This document shows positions 24,601 through 36,510 of a DNA stretch of 64,000 nucleotides, in pieces. Both the position numbers and the translations under genes were made by a program. The stretch spans positions 1-64,000 of the forward strand of contig QNGE01000865.1 of the NCBI GenBank assembly GCA_008508345.1, in the 5' to 3' direction. Below the pieces are notes generated by a model, which was not told where the DNA came from, made no database searches, and saw only the letters and a list, made by a program, of their open reading frames with translations. Position 1 is the first letter of the stretch. Each line of letters opens with the position of its first letter. This stretch comes from Paragonimus westermani. Its lineage: Eukaryota > Platyhelminthes > Trematoda > Plagiorchiida > Troglotrematidae.

Positions 24601-27600
24601 TCCTTTCTCTTTGGGTTTTTCTGCTGTCCAGCATTCATTCTAGCTTCTCGTTCTTACCCTTACTCAGCTGAGGTAATCTGTGGTGTCGATGCCGCTTAAT
24701 GCAAATGTACTTTTCCTTTGCCAACATGAATGTATCTGTATTGCGTAGTAGGCACATCAGTTTCAAGCACCGCTTCAACGTGTTCTCAAATCTCATTGGC
24801 CTTTTCGGCTAACAGTTTTATCCATGTGATTGTGAAGTTGCCCGTCATTTTCAGTGACAGAGCAAGGTCTGTGCATCATCTCGTTCTTCCATTAAATTGA
24901 GTTTTGTTGATTCTTTGTTCATTCAGAGTAAATAGCTGTTTAAATTTCAGCCGTATCCGTAAAAATGGCCACGCTTGATGAAATTGCAATCTGTGGTTGT
25001 CTGTCACCGTCGTTGAAGTATTTCGGTTAGATCGACGTCGTCGTGTATGATACCCTACTTAGCATCACCTCACAGGGTAGTGGTAGCTGTTTTAAATGAA
25101 AAAGAATCCCCATACACAGGGTTATTTTGGACTCCCAAAGGTCGCAATATTACAAACATACTGCCACTAGCGTTTTAAGACTGAGTTCCCTTGAACCATT
25201 TCATCAGAGAGGAAATAAGACATCGTGTTATGTTAACATTTCGTTTATTCTCATCAGTGGCAACCGCAAAACATGTCAGTTATATTCATCATATATATAT
25301 AAGGACAGTCAGGGACTAACCACGTCTAAGATTTCGGCCAATTCAAAGGAGTCTTTCAAGCAATGTAGGGATAAAACTTTGTAGATAGGATCGAAAATGT
25401 CCACTAGCCCAGGAGCAACTTTATGGTTCATCCACAAGATCGGTCGTAGAGGTGCACCATCCTTGTGTACTTTCGGAGCACCTCTCAACTGAGGTGTTTC
25501 CCTGTCAGTTTGTTTCAACTGTCCACATTGAGCTCCAAATATGTGTCCCCGTAATAACAGTATCCGAAGTTGTCTTGTGACTTGCTTTTCCATTTTGAAC
25601 TTTCTCTTGTCTTCCAGAATGGTGCTCATTTTCCCGAAACACTCGTCCTTGGTCATGAAGATAACACCAGAGCTTTTATCCGATTTAAGGCGTATCAGAA
25701 GTTGCATGTCTCTCAGTTCCTCCATGGCCCGATAGTGTTCCTGCTTTAGACAGCAGTGTTGGCGAATGGTCGTCGTCAAAAACTGGCTGCAGATATTCAC
25801 CAATTTTGCATGGAACTAACCTGTCTTATCAAAGATGTAGGCGATACGTTGGTATTACCCTAATTTTTACTGATGCAGCTCATTTTGGTTTGTTCTTCAA
25901 CCCAATAATTTTCACTCCAACCTATCTTTCTCTCACGAAGTTGAATCGAACGACAGTTTACCTTTTTTGGATGTGCTCGTTACTAAATACGCGGATGGCA
26001 CGTTACAGCTCTCAGTTCGCCGCAAAGCGCCACGGGATAACCAATATCTTCAGTTTTCCAGCTTCATTCCTATTGCATACAGATGGGGTTTAGTTGAGGC
26101 ATTCTTTCACAGAGCCAGACGTATTTTTACCCCTGACGCACTGCAGGCAGAACAAGAGTTGCTCAGATAACCTTTACTAGCATTGAACCATATAATACGA
26201 TGAAGAACGCTCAACCCATACTGACGGCTCAAAAGTTGGATGTTGTCCTATCCCTGCCATTCGATGGTGGCCATCTAGTCAACGACATAAAGCATAAATT
26301 AAAGTCTGCTCTAGCTTGAACGTATGCGGCTGCGCAGTTATGCTTAGTTCAAACCACCAGAGGACCACTTCTCCGCAACCACGAAGGTAGTCTGCCAAAC
26401 TCTTACCTCCCGTACTGTGTACCATTTCACTTGCAGTTGCAGTGACGTTTACGTAGGTAGAACCGATCGACAACTATCACGGTGAGTAGCCGAACACATC
26501 CCGGAGTGGTTAAAACAACTGATGACGCACCAACCTCGACTTTGTTCACTGACGTCTCGATTGCTAAACACCTCATGACAACAGGTCACCAAGCTGGCCC
26601 GCTAAGCTCATTCTGGATACTGTCGCACAATCAAAACCTAGAGTTATTGGTTTTCTGTGTTGCGGTACTCATCCGCATTTACCAGTCGAAGTTATATGCA
26701 AAAGTGGTTGAGGCAACCTATCGGGTTTCCGTGGCTGTGATTACGTAATACTTGGTGTGGTTGCAGGCGTGTCGAGTCTCTGTTTGTCCTTGTCTGTATT
26801 ATGCGTGTTTTACGTTCGTCACCGATGAGAGTAAACGAAATGTTAACGTATCTCAGTATACACCTTCTTTCCGCTCTGATAGCTAGGGTTTGCAGTCGGC
26901 AGTACGGGTATGTGCGATAGCTTCAGTGTGGGTGTCATTGATGGATACCTGTTTTGTGTCGTAGCCGTTTGATCGCGCCCTGCGTCATACTGGCCATCTA
27001 GTTGTCCTCGTTATAGGGGCTAACGCTTGTGGATTATCCGATTTGGAAAAATTTGGCATCGTTCCTGAGTTGTGCGTTCCTCCCTCTTTGCAAGCTACGA
27101 ATAGTGTGTGTGTGTCGATTAGGCACCGAGGGCGTTTTAGACGGTGATAGGTGCGAACGACCCACTAAATAACAGCGTGAACTTATGTGTGCTCAGACAT
27201 ATGAGCGTGACCGTTTATAAAAATCCATCCGGACTAAAACCTGATTGGTCAATTCTTCCTAAGATTATACTCTTCCGCCGTGGGTTCCCTCTGTCGACGC
27301 CTGAGTCTACTCAGGGTTCCCAGTATCCTAACGGTTATATTGTTCAGTTCAGCATACAGATCGGTACTCATTACCCCCTTTGTTTGCATCATCAGGCAGG
27401 TGTTCTTATATGTTTGTTTTTGTTGACAGTATATCATTCGGTTCGATTGCGCAAACCACTTTCACTTGTTTTCAAACCTATTGAAGCGTAACCCATGGCT
27501 CCTGGACCATATCTCTTCACCCCTTCTCCTTTAAATTGTGATAGATTGAGGTTGACATCGGAACTAGCATGATTTCTCCATACGGCTTGAGAAACTTTAG

Positions 27601-30600
27601 AGGTATTTGTGATTTGAGCTTTCCAATGGTTATCACGATTGTCGAAAATGAGGTGAAAATGTGTGCGACAGTCACAGAGGCACCAATGAGCTCGAAGAAT
27701 CTGGTGAGCTCCGTATGGGGTTTCTTTTTAGCGCTTGGTTGAGAGGCGTGGAATAGAATAGATGCCATTGTCTTGCTTATCCTCCCTTCCACTGTACGAG
27801 GATTCACAGGTTAAACAAACATGGGATTACGGGGAACTCTTTGGGATTGTTAGGTACCGGGCTGAACAGTCCTGGCAGTTGATATAACGAATTCAGGAGG
27901 GATATCCGTAGGATGCTGTAGTGTAGCCTGATCGCCGACCTTGAGGCCTAGCTAATGGGGAAAGATAAAGAGATGGAAATCGCTTTTGCTTCAGAAAACA
28001 TTAGTAGGCTGTTCAAGCCTATCCGTGCTACTGGTCCCAGGTGGCCGTCTGTCAGTGAAGCTATCAGCGAGACTGGTGGCAAACTCATCTGTAAGTTCGG
28101 GAGGTTGGAGCGAGAGGCGGAGCATCTCGAGGGCTTATTTAAGGAGTCTGTTGCTTTTATCGCGTTACCACCGTAGACTTGCAAATTTAGAACCACCCAC
28201 TAAGACTGAGGTCCGCATTTATATTTCGACTTTCAAACGTAACAGCCCTACTGCCCCAGATGACCTCAGAGCACAACATTCTGTACGTGAGTCACGCGAT
28301 AATCGTCCCAGTATTCATGAAAGTAATCGGAAACTTTTGAGGAACCCTTTGGGGGATTAGTGTGAACCCATTCAATACCTCAGTCCTGGCATCTCTTATA
28401 CTACGCTTACTCATTGCGGCCCCGGTAGCGGACATTACGAAAAAACAAACGGATTTTCCTCCTGTATGGGTACGTAGTAATCAACTGTTCGCTAAATTCT
28501 GGGTTTACCTTCTATATAGCATCTTTTTTTCTCTGCTATGGAGGTGCGTTCCATTCGGTGGATCAATCTACACTTTTAGTCGCCTAAACTCAGGGTCGTA
28601 CCAACTAAGTACGTGAACGTACTGTCAGCACTTTACTCCCAAACTTCAGCTCAAATTAGAATTTATGGTGAACTATGTGACTGCTTCAGCACAATGAGCG
28701 GTGGACCTCAAGGCTGTCCGCTTTCACCATTTTTGTCTAACTTTGTGATGGACGATATAACGGGGGAATGTCTCTGGCAGTCACAAGATGCCCGTTTAGA
28801 CCTCTTACCTGGTGGAAGAATGAATACTCTTCTTTATGCTGATGACGGGGTGTTGGTGTCTGACAACTTTCGTGCAGCATAGACGGTGCTGGATGCTACT
28901 TCGCTTTGTGCCAAATACTTGGGAATTCACTGTGCAGCCTCAAAGTGCAAAGTGGTTCTGCAAGATTTCTGTGATTGATTTCTATGATTACTGTTATCTA
29001 ATGAAGTCATGGAGGTTTTCGACCGGTTTGTGTATCCGGGATGCTGCATCAGCGGCGGTGCAGGTGAGGGAATGAGACAGAAGCGTATATCACTAAGGCT
29101 AGGGCGGTGTTTGCTAATCTGGAGCACCCATTGCGATAGAGCTCAGGGGTCGCGTATATACAAGGCCTGACAGTGAGGGCTGTGTTATTTCACGGCAGTC
29201 AAACCTGGCTGTTCATGGTAGTAAAAGTGAACCGTCTTGAGTTATTTGACCACCGGTGTTTGCGTTCGATCACTCGTGTCGGATGGCAACGAAGAGATTA
29301 AGAAGCGGGTATTTGGCTGCGATTATCAAGCGAATTCTTTTGTTTATTTTTAAGCTTCCACATAGATTGTCAGGCCGTATACTAAGGGTGTCAGTCAGTC
29401 GTCTGCCACTCCGAGCACTCTTTGCTGATGTCGCGGCCGACTAGTACAGATGTATGTAGACTTTCGCCATGAGGTTCGTTAGACTCGTTTCCTGGGTTAG
29501 AACCTTCGCGGCTTGGAACCATGTGTTAGATGGTGGCTGGTGGACCTCTGTGGCGTTGTTTGGCCAAGTTATCTGTGAAGTAGGCGCATTTGATGACGCA
29601 AAGCAATGGGGTATGTAAGCTAGCTGTAGGCACCTTGTTACTGAATGTTTGAATATAGGCGCATTTCTTTAGTGGTTGTCCTATTCTTTTTCTTGGTTGG
29701 GACTTTCTTCGTGGTTGTGGAGAACTAAACCATGAGCGTTAACCACTGATATGTTGTTGCCTTTTGTGACGACGAGAGGAAGACGATGTGTCAACGCTGT
29801 AGGGCCTGTGAGGCAAACAGACAACGAAGGCCGGTTCTTTACCTTAGCGAGTTGCATGGCTTTCGTGAGTATTCTCAAGTTAATATGCAATCCGCTTTTC
29901 CCGAATGGCTCGGTGTTTAGGTAATTTGCGTTTGTGTGTTCGTTGTACAGAAGAATTGACGGCTATCTTCGGCAGAAAACGTATCCGTATTTTTTAATAA
30001 ATATTTCCACTGCGTGGTAGCTGCCTGAATGAGGGACAGCTGCTGTATGTTTTGGGGACATCTCGGTAGCCGTTGGATTTATTCTCAGTACTAATGGGTG
30101 GTTTACATCGTTCATCTTAACGTTACGTATTCCAGCTTCGTGTTTTCATGTTGCTTACTCTTAAACTTTCAACTGATAAAATTTCGAATCAGAACGATCT
30201 CGATTTGAGTTGACTACCTCGGCATACTCGTGAGCCACTTAATTCAGATTATCATACAGCTGTATAATCCAAGCCTGTGTCGAAAACTTCGCTCTCTGAT
30301 CCCAACCCGGGTAAGCCTTGGGTACTATTCGCAATCGTTTGACTCCCAAAGTGTCTGAGAAATACCAGTGGTTTGTTTTCCAAAGTGAATTGTAACTTTT
30401 TCCCTCTTAATTTATCAGTTGGAGTTTACCACTGTTGTCTTACTCAATGGCCATCCATATACATATTTATTCTGGCCCAGTACATTGCTATGTTGCTGAA
30501 CACGTTTTTCTTACCAGCACATGATCACCTTGGACGTCGTGTCAAACTAACGGAAATCGTTAGTTAACTGTTGGAAAATTTGCCACTCAGGGCGTGTTAC

Positions 30601-31262
30601 TGCAATTTACTGCCTAGCTAAACAGAAACCCAATCCCTCCAACATTGTTAGCACGTGAATTTTTGTCCACTTAGTAACGAGTCCATTCTCTCATGGCTTG
30701 AGACCAGCTATAAGTTTGCCTGGTAAAGTCTGTATAATTTTGGTCTTTTGTTGATCACTGTCAACTCATTTTAGGCTTTGGGGCTGCTGTTATATCAAAC
30801 CTATCCATTGAACAATTTACTCAATCTCTTCGTAATGTTCTATCTGGTCGTTAAAGCGGACTGTCAGTGCACTATCTCAGCTATTCAGATTATATTGTTG
30901 TATCTACAATCACATACATATTTGAGTCGCTTACACTGAAAGTTGGCGCCCTAATTACTCCTAAATCCTGTTTCCGCCAACCGTTTCCCTCGTTACATTG
31001 GGTATCAAGTATCGTTATTCTGAGTTTCAGAACCATGGCCTTGTTTTGAAGCTGCCGCTCCAACCCACCCGAATAGTTTTTTTTCAGTTACTATTTATCT
31101 GACGGCTTTCGTCGGTTTTTTCTTGATGTGCTTCAGATCAACAAAGGTGATCGGATTGCTCAACTTATTTGCGAACGGATTTTCCTCCCTGAGCTAGTTG
31201 AGTGTGAGTCGCTCTCCATAACTGCCCGGGGTGCCAATGGTTACGGTTCGACTGGCGTCTGA
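21386..31262 (+). CDS. DUT: dUTPase (deoxyuridine 5'-triphosphate nucleotidohydrolase), three coding exons
   Basis: Hydrolyses dUTP to dUMP and pyrophosphate, limiting uracil in DNA and supplying dTMP synthesis; the family normally acts as a homotrimer. The model joins 21386-21604, 23655-23807 and 31137-31262 (165 aa, close to the usual metazoan core length). Motif 1 AAGYDLYA is at residues 47-54, motif 2 PRSG at 86-89, motif 3 [13 protein letters not shown] around 101-113 (catalytic Asp104, uracil-sensing Tyr107), motif 4 GDRIAQLI at 128-135, and motif 5 [10 protein letters not shown] at 155-164. Both introns are phase 0. Motif 5 has Tyr160 where many relatives have Phe. No targeting peptide is evident. 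The start is the first ATG after a strong acceptor-like sequence; an extra 5' exon cannot be excluded. TE insertions lie only in introns. Confidence 0.95.
21605..23654 (+). other. DUT: DUT intron 1
   Basis: 2,050 bp, GTAAGT...CTTTTTCCTGCAG. Contains several short open frames but no recognised element. Confidence 0.9.
23655..23807 (+). CDS. DUT: DUT coding exon 2
   Basis: 51 codons ([10 protein letters not shown]... to ...NFGNEEFK) holding motifs 2 and 3. Acceptor CCTGCAG; donor GTGGGT (23808), a usable but weaker donor than in exon 1. Confidence 0.93.
25309..25803 (-). mobile_element. Penelope-like element, inverted 5' half of RT
   Basis: A 164-codon open frame on the minus strand. It resembles the N-terminal half of Penelope-like RT: a [20 protein letters not shown] segment (thumb/fingers), an [10 protein letters not shown] segment, then [17 protein letters not shown], which is the family's LPKVHK...LRPI signature. 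It stops before the palm. Its N-terminal end abuts the start of the forward 3' half near 25805, so the two halves diverge from a common point. Confidence 0.85.
25860..26750 (+). mobile_element. Penelope-like element, forward 3' half (RT C-terminus and GIY-YIG endonuclease)
   Basis: The + strand continues Penelope-like RT downstream of the palm. [17 protein letters not shown] segment (about 25957-26005) leads to [14 protein letters not shown] and [16 protein letters not shown] (to about 26130), with a stop at 26168-26170. A GIY-YIG-type endonuclease module follows near 26415-26520 ([21 protein letters not shown], then EHIPEWL), interrupted by an in-frame TGA near 26482. Penelope-like elements combine exactly these RT and GIY-YIG domains. 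The palm YxDD segment is missing between the two halves. Confidence 0.85.
27940..29460 (+). mobile_element. RTE-like LINE, copy B (in DUT intron 2, sense strand)
   Basis: Begins in the endonuclease-RT linker ([21 protein letters not shown] near 28010-28075, then [12 protein letters not shown]). It has an RT stretch from about 28230 with [20 protein letters not shown] (about 28700-28760) and YADDGVL (28834-28854), and ends with C-terminal RTE-like segments ([16 protein letters not shown] near 29395-29444). TAG at 28880-28882 and several frame changes kill the ORF. The same TAG is in copy A. 28598-29131 is identical to the reverse complement of 10040-10573. Confidence 0.87.
28598..29131 (+). 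repeat. 534-bp block identical (inverted) to 10040-10573
   Basis: See the partner at 10040-10573. Upstream (28541-28597) and downstream (29132-29250) sequences align with the partner only with many mismatches and indels. Confidence 0.85.
31137..31262 (+). CDS. DUT: DUT coding exon 3 (terminal)
   Basis: 41 codons plus TGA (31260-31262), holding motifs 4 and 5. Acceptor TGATGTGCTTCAG. No canonical AATAAA was found close downstream, so the 3' UTR end is not placed. Confidence 0.93.
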   Translation: MNKGDRIAQLICERIFLPELVECESLSITARGANGYGSTGV

Positions 31263-31573
31263 ACATTTGCACTTATGTAGAATTTCCTATTGCCTTTAAT
31301 CGACTTCAATGAATTTGCTATCATTTTGATAAAAACCGATTTGTTAAGCTTTTTCTCGCTTTCTGTTTTGTTCGTGCTGGGAGATCCTGCAATGAAGGTT
31401 TGTTTTTTCACATCTGCTAGTTTCAGCCTCAGTATCGCCACCCAATTCTTAACCAGAATCAGTAGTTTTAGATCCACCATCGGTTGCTTATCGTTTATTA
31501 TCTCTTGCAGTTGCATGCTTCGTAGTATGTTTAAACATACTTCCGGGTCGTGAACATCACTACATATAGTGGT
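31241..31573 (-). CDS. Hypothetical open frame antisense to the DUT 3' end
   Basis: The minus strand is open for about 111 codons from 31573 to 31241, with the first ATG at 31516 (91 codons). The peptide is Lys- and Leu-rich with a helical middle ([18 protein letters not shown]) and a charged Lys/Ser tail. I recognise no domain. Upstream, an AG near 31560 could be a weak acceptor. It overlaps the last 22 bp of DUT coding sequence. It could be a chance open frame in AT-rich 3' UTR or an exon of an overlapping gene. Confidence 0.2.
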   Translation of the reverse strand, partial: TTICSDVHDPEVCLNILRSMQLQEIINDKQPMVDLKLLILVKNWVAILRLKLADVKKQTFIAGSPSTNKTESEKKLNKSVFIKMIANSLKSIKGNRKFYISANVQTPVEP

Positions 31574-34500
31574 TTACCCTCATTCCCCATTTCACGGTTT
31601 ACACCGTTGCGCTCATGAGACCGTCATCTCGATGCATGCTGATGTCCACATTACTTCACGTTTGTACGTTATGTTGTAGATCCCACATTGTTTTTCCGGT
31701 ACATGCTAAGCGTGCTTTGACTGGTATTTTCGTTGTTCCGGCGTTCGATTGCCGGCTATTAATGAGTAATTGGATCTCATTAATGATCGCGGCGGCCTCT
31801 TTGAAGGTTGCCACAGTCGTTCCTAGAACGTACAGTTTATCGTACTTTCAGAACGATGTGCCACTGAAAAGCTGAACTTTACGTTAGAAAGCTATGATTT
31901 ACTCCCGGTGTATTTACGTAGGACGGGCTAAGCTACTTCGTTTCTAACTGGCTTGTTTGGATAAGTTACGTGAAACGGCCGGTTCCATCCTTGTTTGTAC
32001 TCATCAGGCATGTATAGTTAGAACCAGGTTTCGTGACGAAATTTGACAACAGTTTGTTCACTAAGTAACACGCAGTCACCCCAAGTTCGTATACAAGATG
32101 TGGCAGGTAGAATTTGGATTGACCAACATCACTCAGTCGGAACAACATTGTGCTAGTTTGTTTGTATGGGGTTAGTGATTTGCTTGAACTTGTTCTGGAT
32201 TTAAACAACTGAATTGCTTGAATCAAACCCGTAGAAACCACTAATGAACTATTCAGTCAGTATGATTACCGTTCAACCATTAATGTAAATAAATCTTTCC
32301 TACGAAAATTGTACTGTTTCTCCAGTGAATGGAGAAAGCTTAGTGCCACTTGGACCTTCGTCTTATTGGTTTTCCTCTACGTATTAACCAACTACGCAAC
32401 ATAATATTCGGGAAAAAGAGGCCTACAAGTCCGGCTGAAATGCGGTTAGAATGGTTCCCTTTGGAGATATTGGATCTAACAGTTGCTTGAAGCTTGGGGG
32501 ATGTGGAGACTGTCGCAATGACTGATGTGTTTGACGTTGTATTGTGAGAATTAAATGAATAGGTTTGCACTGGTTCGACCTTACGCCGAATACGGTGGTA
32601 TTCAGGATAAACGCGAGCTTTGCTGACCATAACGATGGGAATGATTTGTGTACGGCAATAAAACTTTGAACATGTACCCTCCAGATTCTAAAAACGGTCG
32701 CCAAGGCGAGTATGTCAATCACTATGTTGTGGCACTGAAGGAACCAGCGAGAGCTGGTAATTTTGCAGGTGTGTGAAAGTCTTATACGTGACCGGGCGGC
32801 TCTAGACGTCCAGTATTGTACCAGAAGACTGCTGATGGCGAGATACATCCAGAAGTTAGATCGTTTTTTCCGGCTAGAATTAATGACGCAGGGAAATCAG
32901 CTTACCGATTGAGTCAGTCGGGGAACATTAGCTTGTATATTGATCCAATGCCACTGAGCGCTGTACATTACAAATTGCCGACTTCAGTCCGTGCTTCGGC
33001 TGATTTTTTTCAAAGAAATTGGTCTGTTATTCGCCTGTTGGCAACTAGTGTTAGGTGGGTTGTCGAGTCATTCAACCACGCTGGACATTGTTGTGCGTTT
33101 CCGATGGTTACGCTTACCTATCATATCACAAGGCGTCGAGCGAAGATGTTCAGAAACCTCTAATTCAGGGTTGCAAAATATGTGCTACATGGAAGGACGA
33201 TTACGGAGCAGGACGGCAATCTTGGAGCGTTTCTACAACAGTGCTTGTTACAAGTAATGATACAAAATAAGGTAGCTTCCGAAACACAAATGATGTTTCA
33301 TGGCAATCTACTGATATTTGGGGGATTTAAGGTAGATCTAGCATATATCGATCCCGAAAAATTCAAAAGTAATTTGGCGTCTACGTGGTCTGGTCAACTA
33401 TGTCAGTCGATTCTCTCCAAAATTGGTTAACCGCGTCCAACTCACCCACGATGGTGTCCCGAAAGTTGAGTGACACTCGGTAGCTGGCGTTTTACGAAGT
33501 AAAAGGGCTATTTTCGACAACTCTGATACGGATATTTTACATTCCTGAACCTCCGATAATCCAACAGGGCTTGGGGGTATTTCTCTTACCACTAGAAAGA
33601 CCGATGAACTAAATAAGAAATCTCACAATTACGGAACGAAACTGTGTGCAACTCGAGAGGGATTTCTACTGTCGGACGTTTCAGCGTGTACTTATTCGGA
33701 AAAAAATGTTACATCCGAATTGCAAACCTCTGATAGTAGTATTTAATGAACCACTAGATATTGCGCCTCGGCGTCTACAAAGTACGACGAATCCATAAAG
33801 CGTAATTTTTTTCAGGGAGTGCATACATGGTCCGCATGTATGTTTACTTATCCGCCCGCAACTAGAAGTTTCTACATAAACTCAGCACCATTCCACTCAC
33901 TTTTCCGAACATCTTGGTGGCTTACTTGCTTCCTCGGCGTTTTTTAGTCTTTTGCGGTATCGCTTGTCTAGAACGAAGAAAATCGTCTCTCTGGGAAGCA
34001 AATTGCACGCTGGTGCTTTCTTCTGCTTGTTTGTTCTGTTTTGATTCGTCCCTTCAGTATCAGACTAGCCTAAAACCAATTGCCTCTCCATTTTTCTACC
34101 AATTTGGAAGCATACCGTCCGTTATTTTTTTTACTATGGTTCCTGTTAGAATTTCATAAAAAGTGCAGCGTTTTATACACTATTTTCTACTTCATATTTT
34201 TTATTGTTATTCATCCCTTTTCATCTTCTTCAACCTCGCATGTACACATGATGTTTGAACGAGGTTAATCGATACACAGAGTAATTAATAATTTTCAAAT
34301 TACACTTCCGAGTTCTGCTTACTGTTCGCGTTTAGGGTCGGTGGCGTACAAGTCTTTGGAAGAGTTAGAATTCATCGGAATCAACCGTCTAGTTCGGCAA
34401 ATTTATTTATTTATCTGTCGTTGGAATTATCTCGGTTGTGACATCGAGATCATCTGGGGGACGCATGACGAGTAGTATCGGTGGAGAATCCTCATGTGGT

Positions 34501-36510
34501 GTAGTGGAACGCTAACCGAACGTGCCTTCACGAACTATTGTGAGTTATTTGTTTTCCTTTCCATCAGATTTCGACTTCCTATTCACATCTGAGTTTCCAT
34601 ATACTGTTTAGATCCACTACAAATGATTAAATACAAACAACTGTTCGAAATGGCAGTTTCATATCATACTCACCTCCTGATTCAAGAGAACGATGCGTTT
34701 CGGACCACAAAATTGTGATATAACCTACTGTTCCGTAAACTAAACACACTTCTGATGCTCTCATATGCCACTTGTTGAGTCGGTTGACTCCGTGTTCGGG
34801 AGCACTGTCCCAGTGGAATTACAATAGGCGTCGATGAACAGGAGAGTGAAGTTTTAAAACGCAGCTGATGAAGATCAATTACTGAATGCGTTCATTGAAA
34901 TGCCGAAAATGGTTTGCCGTAATGAAAGACCGATATTGTTGCTCACGGTCTTTCTCATGCGGGGGAATAATTTCCGAAGAAGAACGAATTTTGACTGCTC
35001 AGCTTTGCAGTCGAAGTTGATTGGGCAAATTCCTTTGACGCGAGCTTTGTTTGCAAAGCAAGTAATCAGACATGGCTAGCAACGTGAGAGAATACATACG
35101 GGACATTAACAAAGGGCACAATTTCGTAAGAAAAAACGGTGACGATAATGCAGCTTTTGGAAAGTGTCCATCATCCACCGAAGTAGACATATTTGTGCAC
35201 GGCGGAAAGCAATATCTTGTCACATCGAGCTACCAGGATCATTCTGGAGTCGATCGTTCAAGTGATATCACCAGACATACGGTCATGAACCAGCTACACG
35301 GTCGTTTCGGCCGCTTCTACAAAACGGAATTACTGCTACCTGGTCATAGATCCCAAGTTGTGTGCATGGAATTCAGGTTGTTTGCTGGTGTTTGGAAAAA
35401 AGTTTGCCGTGTGAGCACTAAAGAGACAGTCTGCAATTAGCCAGTGAAGTGAGGCGATAGAAATTGTAATTAGGACTGTCCTGATGCTTGATTGTTGTGA
35501 TCCGGAGATTGACCAAAGCGCGTTTTCTGTCGTTGCCAATGCGTTCAGTGGTGGTATGTGGTTCCAGAAGAAAAGAAATAATAGCAGCCAAGAGAAAACG
35601 ACTGCTTAGAAAGAAGCCTACCAATGCATTGCCACAATGAGTGTTTTGGAATGTGGACTAGAGCAAGATTAAGAAACGCGTAACAAACAAGCTTGTTGTC
35701 AGTGCCTCAACATCAGGCTAAGTACAATACATTTATATGGGTTCGTCGAAGTAGTATGTGAGTGGGGTGAGGGATGGTAATCATTAGTGTCAAATTCGCC
35801 AAACTCGTGAAGTCTAACTATGTAAGGCCACTAACTTGGGTTGTAAAGTTTTTGGATAACCGGTATTCCTACGTAACAGATCGATCCGACCTATCGATAC
35901 ATGGCCAAGGAAGGTTCAGCGTTTTGACCAGACGTTTTTATGAACATAATGGGGGGTGATTGTGAGCGGAGTGCGATGGCTAGTGAAGGACCTTTGACTC
36001 ACTTCGATTGCGCTCCATTGACTCGATGGATCGGCTTGTACGAGTATGTAGCGGCCTGGAGATTTCACTGGCCTGTCTGCGGTACGATGTGTAAAATAGT
36101 TCCAAAACTCATAGTTGCATAATGTACCTAGGTTGTCAAAAAAGCTCGCATGATGTATGCTGTCCGATTGTTTGTCTGAATGTCATGTGACAGTGGCGCG
36201 AACCCGACACACATGTCACATTCTTCCGGTTTACTCGCTGGTCGACGGCCGGCCTCTAGTCTCTCTAGCTAATTCGCGTGTCGGTACATTTTATAGCGCC
36301 ATCAGAGACCATCTGTACATTTCGTCGAATGAAGATTTGGTCTCTCTCCTCAACAGCATTTTTGCTCTTCGCTGCTGATAATTGCGTACCTGGAGAAAAA
36401 GTAACTTAGTGCGACGAACAGAGAATTGTGAGCCCGTTCGAATAAATTTTGTTTTCCACAGGTATATCTTTTGTATAAATGTGAGTTGTTATTTCTTCAA
36501 TACGTTTTTG
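31263..36510. other. Unrecognised stretch downstream of DUT
   Basis: Apart from the antisense open frame listed at 31241-31573 and the one at 35072-35440, only short frames are present. I see no recognised domain, RNA gene or element. The part near 36060-36300 shows faint similarity to 50640-50800, suggesting an old shared repeat. Confidence 0.35.
35072..35440 (+). CDS. Hypothetical protein, 122 codons
   Basis: Open from ATG at 35072 to TAG at 35438-35440. The peptide has mixed composition (MASNVREYIRDINKGHNF..., then a Val/Gly/His segment and a basic end) with no signal peptide, membrane segment or recognised motif. No splice-site support or neighbouring exon was found. It is the longest ATG-initiated frame in the 31.6-36.5 kb stretch apart from 32423-32848 (minus), which looks no better. 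It could be chance. Confidence 0.2.
   Translation: MASNVREYIRDINKGHNFVRKNGDDNAAFGKCPSSTEVDIFVHGGKQYLVTSSYQDHSGVDRSSDITRHTVMNQLHGRFGRFYKTELLLPGHRSQVVCMEFRLFAGVWKKVCRVSTKETVCN

Larger units (their letters stand above)
23808..31136 (+). other. DUT: DUT intron 2 with nested transposable elements
   Basis: 7,329 bp from GTGGGT to TTGATGTGCTTCAG. It contains the inverted Penelope-like element (25309-26750) and RTE-like copy B (27940-29460). The remaining parts (23.8-25.3, 26.75-27.9 and 29.46-31.1 kb) show nothing recognisable. Confidence 0.88.

Noticed and set aside
32423..32848. 141-codon minus frame
   Set aside because: No motif, no splice context and an overlapping + frame of similar length; indistinguishable from chance.
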